A stretch of DNA of 64,000 nt from Lutjanus erythropterus. Taxonomy: Eukaryota; Chordata; Actinopteri; Lutjaniformes; Lutjanidae. Below are positions 21,502-32,000 of the stretch, one piece after another. The stretch lies in the NCBI GenBank assembly GCA_020091685.1, contig CM034595.1, forward strand, positions 8,021,132 through 8,085,131, given 5' to 3'. A model generated the notes under the pieces. It ran no database searches. It saw nothing but the letters and a program-made list of their open reading frames with translations, and was not told the DNA's origin. The translations under genes and the position numbers were made by a program. The stretch's first letter is position 1. Every line of letters starts with the position of its first letter.

Positions 21502-23329
21502 GGTTAAGGATGATTTTATTTGAAATGGATGAATGAAATGGATTTTATTTGAAATAGACCCAAATAAATTTTGGAAAACTATTTAACAAACAAAAACAAA
21601 AAAAATTACTAGACCTGTGTCAAGATTAGGTAAAAATACATAATGACATATGAGAAATTATTATATGTTGAGTTTCTTGTCAAGTTCACTCACTAATTTA
21701 TCAAACTGTAGTCATAAACATCATAAACAGCCCATTTTTTTTCCAAGCAGTTCGTAACAGACCAAAATTCAAACCCACGACTGTTTATTTGTGCAGTGTT
21801 TCATTAAATGTTTCCCACTACAAAGTCATCATGTCAACAAAAGACACTGGTGTCTAAAAATCATCTTGACAGGAAAGAGACTTAGGAGAAAACACTGAAA
21901 TCAGCTGGGGCAGTGAGGGTGGGGCATCAACGCCACTGTGGCTTATCATTTTTTGGCAGGGCATGAAGGCCAAACTGAGGGGGCATTGCAGACATGGTCT
22001 CCATGAAATTCCTGCTCTGGTATACACATATGTATGAAGGTGAAGTACAAGCAGAGGGCGATAATGACGGGTCCAAAGGACAAATATAGTAAAAACCAAG
22101 AAAGTATACATAGGGAGGAAGAGGCTAGGGTGGATGGATGGTACACAAGGAGGTTGGACGGGGTAGATGGATGATTTCATGATTTTTTAACTTCGTCCAT
22201 CACCTGAAATTTTTCTCAGCGAGCTTTATTTTGAAAGTCTAACCAGACATTGCATGTGTGTTATTATTGCTAACTTCAGCGTAGACTGAGAATGCATGTA
22301 CTATTAATGCACTTTTTCAGTCACAATAGACCAACATTTCTCTTTCGTGTTTTGGCATGATAATGGCTTGCATTGTATCTTTAAGATGCCTATAAATTCT
22401 GCTCTCACCCAAGCAAAGAGCAGTACTCATCTGCTTCATATCCACTTGGTAACTGCTGAGGCTAAACTGCTGAGGCTGCCCCTTCTGACTTGGTAGGTAT
22501 TAGATATATTCACTTGACCAGGTTACAGCATCAACCCACAAACCAAACGAACGATCTTCTTCAGATTCTTCACCAAAACAAGCAACAAAACATTTGACTC
22601 AGTCACCAGCTATCACCTTTAGCTAATAACATGTTACATTAACAAGCAGTAACCAGATTCTTATATTTGTGTGCATGATAACCTTTATGCCAGATTTTGG
22701 TATTGCAGGGAGGATCAGAGGGTCTTGGAACCATGAATTTTCACATTAAATTTAATGGAAATACAGTCAATAAATGTAACTGCTGGCCTGATGACACCAT
22801 TAGATGCAAGATGAGGGGTCACCAGAGTAGTTAGGAATCATCCTCTGGGGACCATTAAAATGGAAACAGACAAACGGTTAATGATATGCCCATGACAATA
22901 ACATTTCCTGATTTTCTCACTGCGAAATGGAATATCAGTAACAGTGTCTCCACTGCAAGTGAGTCAAAGGTGTTTTTTGCTTGCAACAAAAATCCTTTCA
23001 TTTATATCAGTGCAGTCTGCAGCAGCACACATTTTGCATCCCAGCTTTGTCTGACAGGCGTAACCATGACCTAAAGCGTTTATTTAGACTTCAAGTCTAG
23101 TTTCTTTGACAATAGGCACGTAAAAGCGAGGCTACAGAGTAAAAACTCACTATGTGGTGGACTTGATGTATAATGTATGTGCTTAGGAGTTCTCTCAACA
23201 ACCTCTTCTGCCAAATCCAACTTGATGTTACTGAATCTTTAAATTGCATTTTCTTGTGCATAAGCAGAACCTTTTGCTGCATGATAAAACAAGATGAGGT
23301 CACAGGTCAGCAAAACAACACAGAATTTA
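21502..23329. other. Intergenic stretch, nothing recognised
   Basis: At 21950-22090 GGCATGAAGGCCAAA and AGCAGAGGGCGATAATGACG resemble interior text of MITE family B and its neighbourhood, so part of this region may be an older relative. A minus-strand open frame (21854-22180) is cysteine- and proline-rich but shows no domain. Otherwise nothing is recognised. Confidence 0.35.
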
Positions 23330-23625
23330 AGGATTAGGATAAGAAAAGGATTGTGAATATTCTCAACAAAATCATTAGCAATCATCTCTCTGGGAAGCTG
23401 AATGTTTAATCAAATGTGATGTTAAATCTGGACACTTTCTCTATGACAAAATGATCTTCCGCCGTTGCTTGTAAAGAATATTTACAGACTAAACAGGTCT
23501 GTAACCATTTAATTGCACCATTAGAAGTTAACTTGGCCGTCTAATTGCATTAAAGATTTTAATAATCACTTGTAAAGCTCCGGCGCCAATGCAGACTTTT
23601 AAAAGCCACACGGGTCAGTGCAGCC
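23330..23625. promoter_or_regulatory. Unique island resembling a conserved non-coding element
   Basis: This non-repetitive block holds several TAAT-type cores (TTTAATTGCACC, CTAATTGCATTAAAG, TTTTAATAATCAC), a GTAAAGAATATTTACAGAC segment with a forkhead-like TGTAAATA inverse, and no open frame. It ends exactly where a MITE begins (23655). The composition differs sharply from flanking decayed DNA. Conservation is inferred, not shown. Confidence 0.4.
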
Positions 23626-23654
23626 TCATATACTGCTTTTTAAAGTCTCCGAGC

Positions 23655-23895
23655 TTAAAGGTAGAGTCAGTAGGATTTGTCTGAGCTGTCCCTAAATGCA
23701 TCAGGACACCAAATATCAACTTTTTAGGTTGGTAAAATGTACCAAGCACAGCAAAACAATGAGAAAAAATAAGACGATAAGCTGCAGAGTCTTTGCAGAC
23801 CACACACTACTAATGGGTCATAAGTGATGATTGAAAGGGATTATGTAATCAATACATTGTTTTCTTTAGGGAAATATTGCAGATTATGCCTTTAA
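23655..23895 (+). mobile_element. TTAA-flanked MITE family B, complete copy
   Basis: TTAA borders lie at 23655-23658 and 23892-23895. The ends AAGGTAGAGTCAGTAGGATT and the inverse of AATATTGCAGATTATGCCTT are imperfect inverted repeats. The 241-bp copy is non-coding and aligns along its length with the copy at 21253-21501. Confidence 0.85.
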
Positions 23896-24480
23896 AGATA
23901 ACAAATTTACATATTGTCAAGTGTGAAAAAGTAAGAATAGACTGTAAATTTGCTCACTCAGCTTGAAAACATAAACAGCTAAAGCACAAAACGTTTTCCT
24001 GCACTGTAAATAAATCTGAGCTGGTTAAACATAAAAAAATGTAAGTTAAGTCTTATTTGAGTTTAGTGGAACTATTTTAATAAAGATAACTAAACTTGAG
24101 AAAACGTATTCAATAAGCTCAAGGTGTTCAGTTGAGCCAACAGTTGTTCAGTCACACTAATGAACATTGCAGACAAATTAGATTTCTTTTGACATTTCCT
24201 CAGTTTGAAGAGTCAATTCTTCATTCCACACAAAGAACTTCGAGCTGCAGCTGCTCCTGTTGGAGACATTTTGTTCCAGTATTGGCACAGAGACAATATG
24301 TGAAACAACTCCCAGTGAATTTATTACACTTGAAGTGTAAAAGGATAGGAAATGAATTCAGTACCAACCTTCATCAAGGCTCACAGTGTTTTCATTAATG
24401 TAAAAACAAGCAACTGTGACTTATCTTGAAATATATTAGAGACACAGCAAGTGTCCATCATGTAACTTTGCTTCAAACTA
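23896..24480. other. Intergenic stretch with a possible MITE remnant
   Basis: GCACTGTAAATAAATCTGAG at 24001 followed by AACTTGAG-type text resembles the left part of the CACTGTAAAAA MITE at 47927, but I find no right end. Nothing else is recognised. Confidence 0.35.
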
Positions 24481-24484
24481 TAAA

Positions 24485-24715
24485 ACACACAGTGCACTCT
24501 GGGAAGTCTGCTAATATGCTGTGCAACAGGCTGTGTCTAGACTCTGAAAATACATGTTGTTTTGACTCACTTTTGTTATTATTCATTATAGTGTGTACAA
24601 GAAAATGATAAGGTAAAAAAAAACATTGCTGCAGTTTTATGTTACAAAATATTTTTGTGTGTAGCTTAATACTGCAACTCTTGTAATCATGTGTTTTTGT
24701 TATGTTAGTGGATAC
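24485..24715 (+). repeat. Dispersed unclassified repeat C, copy 2
   Basis: It matches 15255-15405 in the same order (CTGGGAAGTCTGCTAATATG, ACTCTGAAAATACATGTT, ATACTGCAACTCTTGTAAT, TGTTATGTTAG). This copy has an extra 80-bp A/T-rich segment in the middle. Confidence 0.65.
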
Positions 24716-25455
24716 ATTTATTTGGCGGTTCTAATAAAATATGTTTACTTGCATTAATGTTAAAAAGACACATTATTCTTCTCATACTTCCCACTGCTGC
24801 AGCATCTCTAGCTACCATCTGGCTCCAAAACCCAGTGTGCTCTAATTGGTCAGCTCCCACAGACATGACCAGGCCCCGCCCACTGTGGTTCACCAGGGCT
24901 GCTTTCAGCATAACATTTATTTAAACAGACACAGTGGTGCGTTGAACATTTTTGTGTATGCACTGTATGTGTATGTTTTAAATAATTTTAGTTAATTCAA
25001 CATCCAAAATAAATGCACATTGTATGCGTTGTTGAGTGGTCTGGAGGTATTTAGGCTCCATCTGACATAGTGATGTCATCAGCGTTTCCTTAGTCTAGGC
25101 TTTCCTTTCACATGTTTCTGAAATCATGTTTGAGAGCTTGAAAGGTGTGGCCATTTGACAGGAAGGAAGTGAGGGCTCTTATGAAAAGAGACTATCAAAC
25201 TGCATTATGGGAAGTGTAGGATCCAGTATCTTGACCTACACAGGAAGAAGTCAGGATATCCCTGCCTCTGCTTCTTCAGTTATTTTCTTCTTTTTTTCTT
25301 TAACCCCCTATGGTACACATGATGATGACAGTTGGTAAATTAGTATTTAATCATTTATTTCTTTATTTACAGTCTTAAAATAGACCAAGTAGATGTGATT
25401 TGAAGTCATTTACAAAAACTACTTTTTCACCATACATTATAGGTTGGGTTACCTT
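24716..25455. other. Stretch with probable dispersed-repeat debris
   Basis: CCAGTGTGCTCTAATTGGTC (near 24832) is a phrase I associate with a common fish repeat. ACTGCATTATGGGAAGTGTA (near 25199) is of similar kind. The borders cannot be defined and no gene is seen. Confidence 0.35.
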
Positions 25456-25459
25456 AAAG

Positions 25460-25694
25460 CAAAGGTTTCCAAACTGTTTCTGGCATGCCCCCAATTTGGA
25501 ATCTGACAAAAGTTTGAACCCCACCACTCCAAACTTTTTAATCAATAATTAACAATAATTGGGGGGTAAAAAATATTCAAAAGTTGAATTTTAGTGAAAT
25601 AAACTCTTTATTTCTTACTTGGTCTTCTGTGCACCCCCCTGCAATGGGTCTCTGACCCCCAGTTGGAGCCCGCCCCTCAGTTTGGGAACCACTG
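25460..25694. mobile_element. hAT-type MITE with perfect 8-bp target duplication
   Basis: The left terminus CAAAGGTTTCCAAACTG and the inverse of the right terminus CAGTTTGGGAACCACTG form a 17-bp inverted repeat with three or four mismatches. CCTTAAAG flanks the element on both sides (25452-25459 and 25695-25702), the 8-bp duplication typical of hAT insertion. The 235-bp element has no coding frame. Confidence 0.9.
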
Positions 25695-25702
25695 CCTTAA
25701 AG

Positions 25703-26369
25703 CAACATTGTACCATAATGATAAGGAATGAAAAGTTATTGTTTATAATTTTAACAAAAGTTACTACAGTAGTAATGGAAAATATTCAGTTGCCTCACCA
25801 GTTTAAAACGTCTGCTATTTGAAACTGAAAAACATTAAACAATTACAGTGTTACTTCAAGGCAACATTTACATATTAATAAATCATATTAATAGATACAT
25901 ACATATGACATTTTCCATGACTTCATTCTAAAAAAAAGAAACTTAATTGATATAGTAATCTGAGTCCATTTTTCCAGATTGTAAAACGTCAGGAAAAAAA
26001 AAAAAAAAATCATTTTTGTGGAGAGCAATGTGAGGGATTCAATATGACCACCAGAGAGTCATGTGACAAATTAAAAGACTGCTGTTTCCTCAGGGTCTGG
26101 CTCTTATTGCACCATAATTGAGGATGTATTGTGTGAGCGTAAAGGGACAAAAATTGGTGAGTTACCTAGAGGCAACACTGTACCATAGAGGGTTAATCTG
26201 TTTCCTGTGAATCAGTCAGAGACGTGTGAAATAGTCATGACTGCGTGTACACTTTTTTCTTTAGGCTTCACTTTATCTTCTTACTCTGCACTTAATATTA
26301 AGATAATATATTAATTTAATGCTGGTGGTGGGGATGATAATAGTTTTACATCTGAATAATTAAGATTAA
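25703..26369. other. AT-rich intergenic stretch
   Basis: An A-run lies at 25995-26010, with no gene or element border. The phrase GGCAACACTGTACCATA (26172) repeats text at 25705 (GCAACATTGTACCATAATG), a small direct repeat of unknown meaning. Confidence 0.4.
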
Positions 26370-26885
26370 AATTCATCACAATGAAGATGAATATTTTCCT
26401 GAGCATTTCATTCAAACCAGAATTATTCAATCATACATGAAGCTGGCAATCAGAGTGCGGCAGTCGGTGTGGGCTGGGGAATATGTTTGTTTTCCTCTGT
26501 CATCAACACTGAGTCTCACTCCCGCCCGTCGCCTCCCCCCGTTATCTCGCCTCCTGATGAACAGAGGCGAGATGTAAACTGGTGTCACAGGAAATGTGTT
26601 CCAGCGCAGGTACTTCCCTCGTTTAGTTCGTGTGAATATTTGATAGCAGATATGTGGCGCAGCAGTTTGCCCCCGGTGTTTGTGTTTGTTGAGCTGCCAT
26701 GTGGTTACACACAGACAAACGCGCCGCACATCCAGGCAGCAATTGGCAGAGCACATCTGCCAATTTGTTCTCAACGCTCATAAAAATATTTTGTTTGACC
26801 TAGTTGAAATATTAATAGCTACACTTTCTGGCCACGATATAAAACATCTTATTTCTAAAGATGGAAGAGATGAAAGAGATGTGTT
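26370..26885. promoter_or_regulatory. Unique, GC-richer island (candidate conserved non-coding DNA)
   Basis: The block holds complex sequence with CAGCAATTGGCAGAGCACAT and TGCCAATTTGTTCTCAACGC (near 26741-26778), where GCCAAT/ATTGGC forms a palindromic pair and CAATTTGTTC is SOX-like. CTCCCGCCCGTCGCCTCCCC lies near 26520. Open frames exist on both strands but overlap one another without splice borders. It is more likely regulatory than coding. Confidence 0.35.
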
Positions 26886-27160
26886 AACTTTATTGCAGCT
26901 GAGAATATCTTTTGGAAAATGAACAAAAACATATAAAAAATATAACACAATTTATCAAATGCACCATACATAGTGCACTATGCCATCAAATAAGTCATAC
27001 AGTTACACAGGTCTCCACTCTTCTTTATTCTAGGAAACTGTTTTCAATATCTGTATCTATAATACAATGACAGCTGCTGTGATTAATAACTGCAGATTTC
27101 AGGGATTAATATTCATCCACATTGTGTTTTTATGAACACGTCCTCGCTCCCAGCTTGTCA
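26886..27160. other. Intergenic stretch, nothing recognised
   Basis: AT-rich, with no element border. Confidence 0.4.
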
Positions 27161-27164
27161 AATA

Positions 27165-27400
27165 TAGCAGCTTGGTCAGTGGCCCTACGCCTCAAACTAT
27201 GAGACCCCTGCGTGGCTCTGCAATCATGTTAGCAATAGCAAATGAGTAATGTCTGGGTAGAATTTCAAAATAAAGGCACAAAAACTACTTATGATATAAA
27301 AGGTTTAGGAAGAGATCATTGCTTGGTGAGTATATTACTTCAGAACTCAGTGCCTTACATTCTGTCTCACGCACATTGTTGTGTGCCGGATGTGCGTTCT
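27165..27400 (+). repeat. Dispersed unclassified repeat E, copy 2
   Basis: GCAGCTTGGTCAGTGGCCCT and CTCAAACTATGAG match copies at 18029 and (inverse) 28888-28988. The copy continues with CATGTTAGCAATAGCAAATG. Its right edge meets MITE family A at 27402. Confidence 0.6.
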
Positions 27401-27401
27401 T

Positions 27402-28008
27402 GGTAGGTATAGTTCACCCAAAAATGAAAATTCAGTCATTATCTACTCACCCTCATGTTGATTGAAGGTTGGGTTTAGTTTTTTAGTCCACATAACACTG
27501 CTGGGATTTTCACAGGAAAACACTGTTGCAGAATCTCCCAAACAATGGAAGTGAATGATGACCAGTTTTCAAATGAAAAAAAACCCCACTAAAAACATAA
27601 AATGCCTCCATACTGCTCGTCTGATGTAATCGAAATCTCCTAAAGCCCCAACATGAAAACATCATTTCCACCATGTTGTTAGCCTGAATCTTCACTGTAG
27701 ATCCTTAGCATGTGAACATGGCTCCAAGCTGCTTCAACTAGGTGTGTGCATGTGCAAGTGAATGGCATGTTGGGGCTTTAGAAGACTTGGATTACACCAG
27801 ACAAGCAGTATGGAGGCATTTTTCCCCATTGTTTTACATTTCAAAAGTGGTAACCATCACTTTCACTGTTTGGCAGATCATGCAACACTGTTTTCCTGTC
27901 AAACTCCAGCAGTGTTTTGTGGAATAAAAAACTAAATCTGACCTTCAATCAGCATGAGGGTGAGTAGATAATGACTGAATTTTCATTTTCAGATTAACTG
28001 ACCCTTTA
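27402..28008. mobile_element. MITE family A, complete copy with decayed borders
   Basis: The left arm GGTATAGTTCACCCAAAAATG continues with CAGTCATTATCTACTCACCC and is mirrored on the right by GGGTGAGTAGATAATGACTG and a degraded terminus. The interior shares CACTGCTGGGATTTTCACAG and GTTGCAGAATCTCCCAAAC with the copy at 17167. The TTAA borders have been lost by mutation. It is non-coding. Confidence 0.8.
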
Positions 28009-28159
28009 GCCTAAACTTTGCCTTAACCACAAGACTAAACCTATAGTACAGGAGAGCTCATTGTAACTTAAAACAGAGCTGATTTTTTATATTTATGTGA
28101 TCATCAGTTCACTTTTGGCTCCTACACAGCTGCAGATTTTCAAATGACATTTATCTGAC
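28009..28159. other. Short unassigned gap
   Basis: Nothing is recognised between the MITE and the next transposon tail. Confidence 0.4.
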
Positions 28160-28386
28160 TGTAGAATGAATTCTTACATTGACCATCATAACGTTATTCT
28201 GAAAAATAGAACTAAATGTAGTGGTAACTTGATCTGATTGGTTTAAGTTAACCTGTGTTTGAAGTGATAGACAGATGGTTCGTCCAATGACCTGCCAAGT
28301 CTTTTTTGAAAGTACTTGCCCTTTTCCAAACAGTTTCAAAGGAGGACTTGCTAGATGGTTCTGTGTAACAGTTCATCTGGTGTGTC
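28160..28386 (+). mobile_element. Right end of the helicase-derived DNA element family (see 63129-63660)
   Basis: From GATCTGATTGGTTTAAGTTA onward the text aligns with 63496-63650: GACAGATGGTtCgTCCAATg, GCCCTTTTCcAAACAGTTTC, then a terminal hairpin CTAGATGGTT/GTTCATCTGG (28351-28360 with 28371-28380, 8 of 10 pairs). No helicase frame is retained here. It is therefore a fragment that keeps only the terminal region. Confidence 0.7.
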
Positions 28387-28499
28387 ACATTATGAAGCCC
28401 AGTCTCCTGGATGAAAGTTCTGCGTTACTTTGACTGATCCATTCAACCCACCTTCTCCAGATCTGGACTTTGTCTCTCTTTACACTGATTCACCTGTCA
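28387..28499 (-). repeat. Repeat D fragment, inverse orientation
   Basis: CCCAGTCTCCTGGATGAAAG and GTTACTTTGACTGATCCATTC match the inverse-oriented repeat D copies at 29590 and 43245. Confidence 0.5.
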
Positions 28500-28886
28500 T
28501 TAAAGATCCAGTGCATAAAATTTGGGGGTATTTATTGATGTAATGTGGCAGATATGGAGTATAATATTCATAAGGATGTTTTTAGGAGTGTATAATCACC
28601 TGAGAATAAGAATTATGTTTTTGTTACATTAGATTGAGTCATTTATATCTACAGAAGGGGCGTGGCCTCCTCTATGGAGTTTGCCATGTTGCACTGCCAT
28701 GTTTCCACAGTAGCCCAGAATGGTCAAACTAAATACTGGCTCTAGAGAGGACTGTTCACATTTTTCACAAGTTTCTTGGCCACCATAGGTTCTGCTTTGC
28801 AGTTGGAAGGGGAGTGTGAAGCAACTCGGTTGCAATCTGAAACCTCATTGCTAGATGTCACTAAATTCTACACACTGGTCCTTTAA
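28500..28886 (+). mobile_element. TTAA-flanked MITE family C, full length
   Basis: TTAA borders lie at 28500-28503 and 28883-28886. The ends AAGATCCAGTGCATAAAATT and the inverse of AATTCTACACACTGGTCCTT are imperfect inverted repeats. Interior text (GGCCTCCTCTATGGAGTTTG, CCATGTTTCCACAGTAGCCC, CACTAAATTCTACACACTGG) is the well-known fish MITE of this type, as I recall it. Its 387 bp hold no transposase. Open frames inside are incidental. Confidence 0.9.
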
Positions 28887-28887
28887 A

Positions 28888-28988
28888 ACATCAAAACATA
28901 ATGCTAGAGGGGCACCTCCAGAAATGACACTACAGTGCACCTACAGCCTCATAGTTTGAAGCATAGGGGCACTGGCCAAGCTGCTGTG
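28888..28988 (-). repeat. Dispersed unclassified repeat E, copy 3 (inverse)
   Basis: CATAGTTTGAAGCATAGGGG and CACTGGCCAAGCTGCT are the inverse of the 27170-27210 text. Its left edge abuts the TTAA of MITE family C. Confidence 0.6.
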
Positions 28989-29435
28989 TTTGATGAATTG
29001 GGAGAGGCACTGTTTACTTTATTGCTACTTTATTTATTGTTTAATTCTTACCCTATTAATTATTTTCATAGCATTGAGTAAGGAAGCTGCAAACATAATC
29101 TTGATGTACTTGTGCAATGATAGTAAAGATAATATATTTTTCTATCTTAAAATACAAATAACTACAGTGATGGAAGAAACATGAAGTCCCAGAATTAGTT
29201 ATTTAAAGCAGTAATTTGTAAACCTAGGACAGAAAACACTAATTTCAGCACAATCTTCTCTTGTAACTATGCATTTGGTGTCACTCCTCTTGAGCAGCAT
29301 ACATATCATTTAAACTTTGTTAGATTAGCAATTGCTGATTGGGTTATCTATGAATGCAGTTTCTGAGCAATACATCTACCTAAACGATGGAGTAGGTTGA
29401 TTGGAAATGACTCCCAAAACAATCTGGCCTGACCT
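28989..29435. other. AT-rich intergenic stretch, nothing recognised
   Basis: No credible frame or element border is visible. Confidence 0.4.
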
Positions 29436-29439
29436 TATG

Positions 29440-29760
29440 TCATGTGGCGTAAAGTTTGGTTAGGTTTAGGCACCAGAACATCTTGTTTAGGAAAAGATCA
29501 TGGTTTGGGCTACACCAAGTAGTGACAGAAGAAGTAATGTTACAGAAATTAAGTGACAGGGGTCACTTCTGTAAAGCAACTTAAAGTCAATGCAGACATG
29601 GAACTTCAGTCTCTTGGGTGAAAGTCTTTTCTTGACCCATCCATCCACCTCAACCACTTCCTTATGTAGACTTCCTTTCTTTTTAAACTATGTCACCTGA
29701 CTCACACCTTTGGTTCTGTCATTATTATTCAATGTTACAGCCTAACAATGAGTGTAAATA
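29440..29760 (-). repeat. Dispersed unclassified repeat D, inverse copy
   Basis: GTTTGGTTAGGTTTAGGCAC, TTAGGAAAAGATCATGGTTT and GACCCATCCATCCACCTCAA, CTTCCTTATGTAGACTTCC follow the same order as the inverse copy at 43230-43440. The segment reads as the reverse complement of 16880-17160 and 43920-44170. Confidence 0.6.
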
Positions 29761-30779
29761 TGGATCATAATAAGCTTCTTGTACAGACAACAAATATGGC
29801 TGTTTTTTTGGTGAGGACTGGCTGTTTCTGAGAGTTGCGTAAGGTTGATATTGAGTTACACAGTCATTTTTTTTAGTTTCCACAAGAAATTTAATGAACT
29901 CCTCAAGAGGGTGAAGCGGGCGAAGAATAACCAGAACCTCATTTTTAGATTTTACATAAACTTCTATGAAATGTTTTGATGGCTGATAGAGAGGCTGTTT
30001 CAGAGACAATGTAACCTTATTTTCTTGGAATCATGCCTTTGTTCATTACCATGCTAAACCTGTTCCAGCTACACCACAGGCCTTTTGGAGGTGATTTTTA
30101 AGTAATTTCTCTTCCATTTCGACTTTGTTAGAATTTTAACTACTTTGCAGCTGTCGCTATTCATTTAACTGGCAAGTAATGACTCTTTCAGACAGCTTTG
30201 ATGGCACTGAGGAATTCAGTGACGTTCAGTGGACTGGCTGTGCTCTGGGCAAATCAAATAGGTCTAAGACACGCAACAGGAAATATCAGGTATTTGGCTT
30301 ATATTTGGATTATTGGAACTTCAGTCCCACCAAGTTAAGTGCTGAGATCTGTGATATCATTTACAAGACAGTTGATGACCAACCTGCCATACTTGTTGTA
30401 GTTGTGCAAGTACTGCAATGAGGGATAATTATTGATATTTCACATTAAGTTGTTTTAAAATACTCTTTTTTATGTGAAAATTCAGCAAGGCTTTTTTAAA
30501 ATCATCGGTTGGGTTTTGCAACTTTATGAAAACCCCAAAAACTCAGCACACTTGATGTGAAAGGTAGCAGCACTGCAATAAACAACAGTAGATACTGTTT
30601 TCATTGTTAGCAAATGCTCAAATACAAAAATCACATGATCCTGGTTTAACACAACAGATATGATTTTCCTAAACCTTTTATTAAGGTTGCGCTTGGACCC
30701 TTTTTGAAGAGTTCTGCTCAGAACCCAAAATAAAGCGCAACAAAGAATGCTTCTATGATGCAATGGTTCCACACAGAAT
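29761..30779. other. Intergenic stretch, nothing recognised
   Basis: Minus-strand open frames at 29725-30009 and 30524-30772 show no domain, signal or splice border. No element ends are visible. Confidence 0.4.
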
Positions 30780-30794
30780 GCTGTTTTCTATCCA

Positions 30795-31200
30795 GGACCT
30801 TTCTACCTCCTAAGAGTTCTGACAAGAACACACCCAGTGGGTTCTTCCAAGAGCGTTTTTATTTTCCAAGGGTTTTATCTAAAACCCACCCGGGGATCTA
30901 CTGTCAACCCTTTCATATTCCACGGGTTTTCACAAGAACATACTTGGGGGGTTCTACAGACAACCTGTTTATATCACATACGGTTATTTCTAGAACCCAC
31001 CACCACCTACTAAGAACCTTTTTATATCCCAAGGGTTTTGTCTGGAACACACTGAAGGGGTTCTGCACAGAACATTTTTACATTCTAAGGGTTTTATCTA
31101 GAGCACACTGAGGGGGTTCTATAGAGAACATTTTTACATTTAAAGGATTTTATTTAGAACCCACCCAGGGAGGTCTGCTGAGAAGCTTTTTATATTAAGG
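30795..31200 (+). repeat. Tandem array, about seven units of 53-58 bp
   Basis: The unit core is AAGGGTTTTATCTAGAACAC, then ACTGAGGGGGTTCT and a spacer GAACATTTTTACATTC. Cores start near 30809, 30867, 30920, 30976, 31029, 31085 and 31142, so the period stays at 53-58 bp despite heavy drift. An open frame (30755-31111) shows the matching 18-19 residue periodicity and results from the array. The flank to 31290 holds more degraded AAGGTTC/AAGGATTT pieces. Confidence 0.85.
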
Positions 31201-31608
31201 TTCAAAGAACTTGATGACCCATTGATGAAAAAAATCCTTAAGGATTTCAACAATCCCTCTAAAAAGGGTGCTTTGGGTGAACAAGGTTCTCAATATGCCC
31301 GGTTTTTTTTTTCTGGTGAGGACAAAGTGGAACATACAGTAGCCTATATTCTAAAGATCAGAAGACATTCATACTAGATGTAGTAAGTCATTCTTAGACC
31401 TCAACATATCATTAAAATAGATATTTTGAGACAAATAGTCCATCCTTTTCCAGAGATGAGCCTGAGATCAAAGCACAGAGTTAAATAACCAAAGGTACTT
31501 CTGAAGGGACTTTGATGTAACTGTTGGAGACTTATTACTGCACAGATAGAGAATGCAGCAGATTTATGCGCATGCATGTTAGTAAGGGGGAGTGATAGAG
31601 AAAGTATA

Positions 31609-31610
<2 letters not shown>
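31201..31610. other. Array flank and unassigned DNA
   Basis: A T-run lies at 31302-31312. Nothing else is recognised. Confidence 0.4.

Positions 31611-31675
<65 letters not shown>
31611..31675 (+). repeat. (TG)n microsatellite, 65 bp uninterrupted
   Basis: Thirty-two pure TG units, the longest perfect simple repeat in the window. It can adopt Z-DNA and is likely length-polymorphic, as is usual for pure TG runs of this size. Confidence 0.98.
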
Positions 31676-31677
<2 letters not shown>

Positions 31678-31794
31678 GGGAGGTTACAGATAAAAAGAGA
31701 AAAGATGATTTGTTTGGGTGTGTGCTGGACTGAAAGGTCAATCTCTCAGCCTCCATCGGCAAGAGTGGCTCTTTAGAGGAAAAAGGCAAAGGTT

Positions 31795-32000
31795 GTTAAT
31801 CAATAGCATTTCAGATTGGTCCCAAAAGTCTGCTGTGAGCCTAGAATATCGCTGCCATTTTGATTACCCCAATGATTAATTAAAACTTATCCCGCAATCA
31901 AACTGAGCTTAATCAATACAGAGTGCACCGGCTGTGCCGAGCTCATCTTTCACGCTTTCACTAACAAATATCACATCAAAACTTTCTGCTGTGCGCTGCA
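31795..32000. promoter_or_regulatory. Unique island resembling a conserved non-coding element
   Basis: Repeat-free DNA with clustered homeodomain/TALE-like cores: GTTAATCAATAGC, TTTTGATTACCCCAATGATT, AATTAAAACTTATCC and CTTAATCAATACA. GCCATTTTGATTACCCC is compact and complex, unlike the TG-repeat flank. No open frame fits. Conservation is inferred only. Confidence 0.4.

Noticed and set aside
24001-24140. Possible second CACTGTAAAAA MITE
   Set aside because: Only a left-end-like phrase is present; no right end or TA duplication could be found.
30755-31111. 118-codon open frame with repeated motifs
   Set aside because: The repeats follow the 53-58 bp DNA array; the frame shows no other protein feature.
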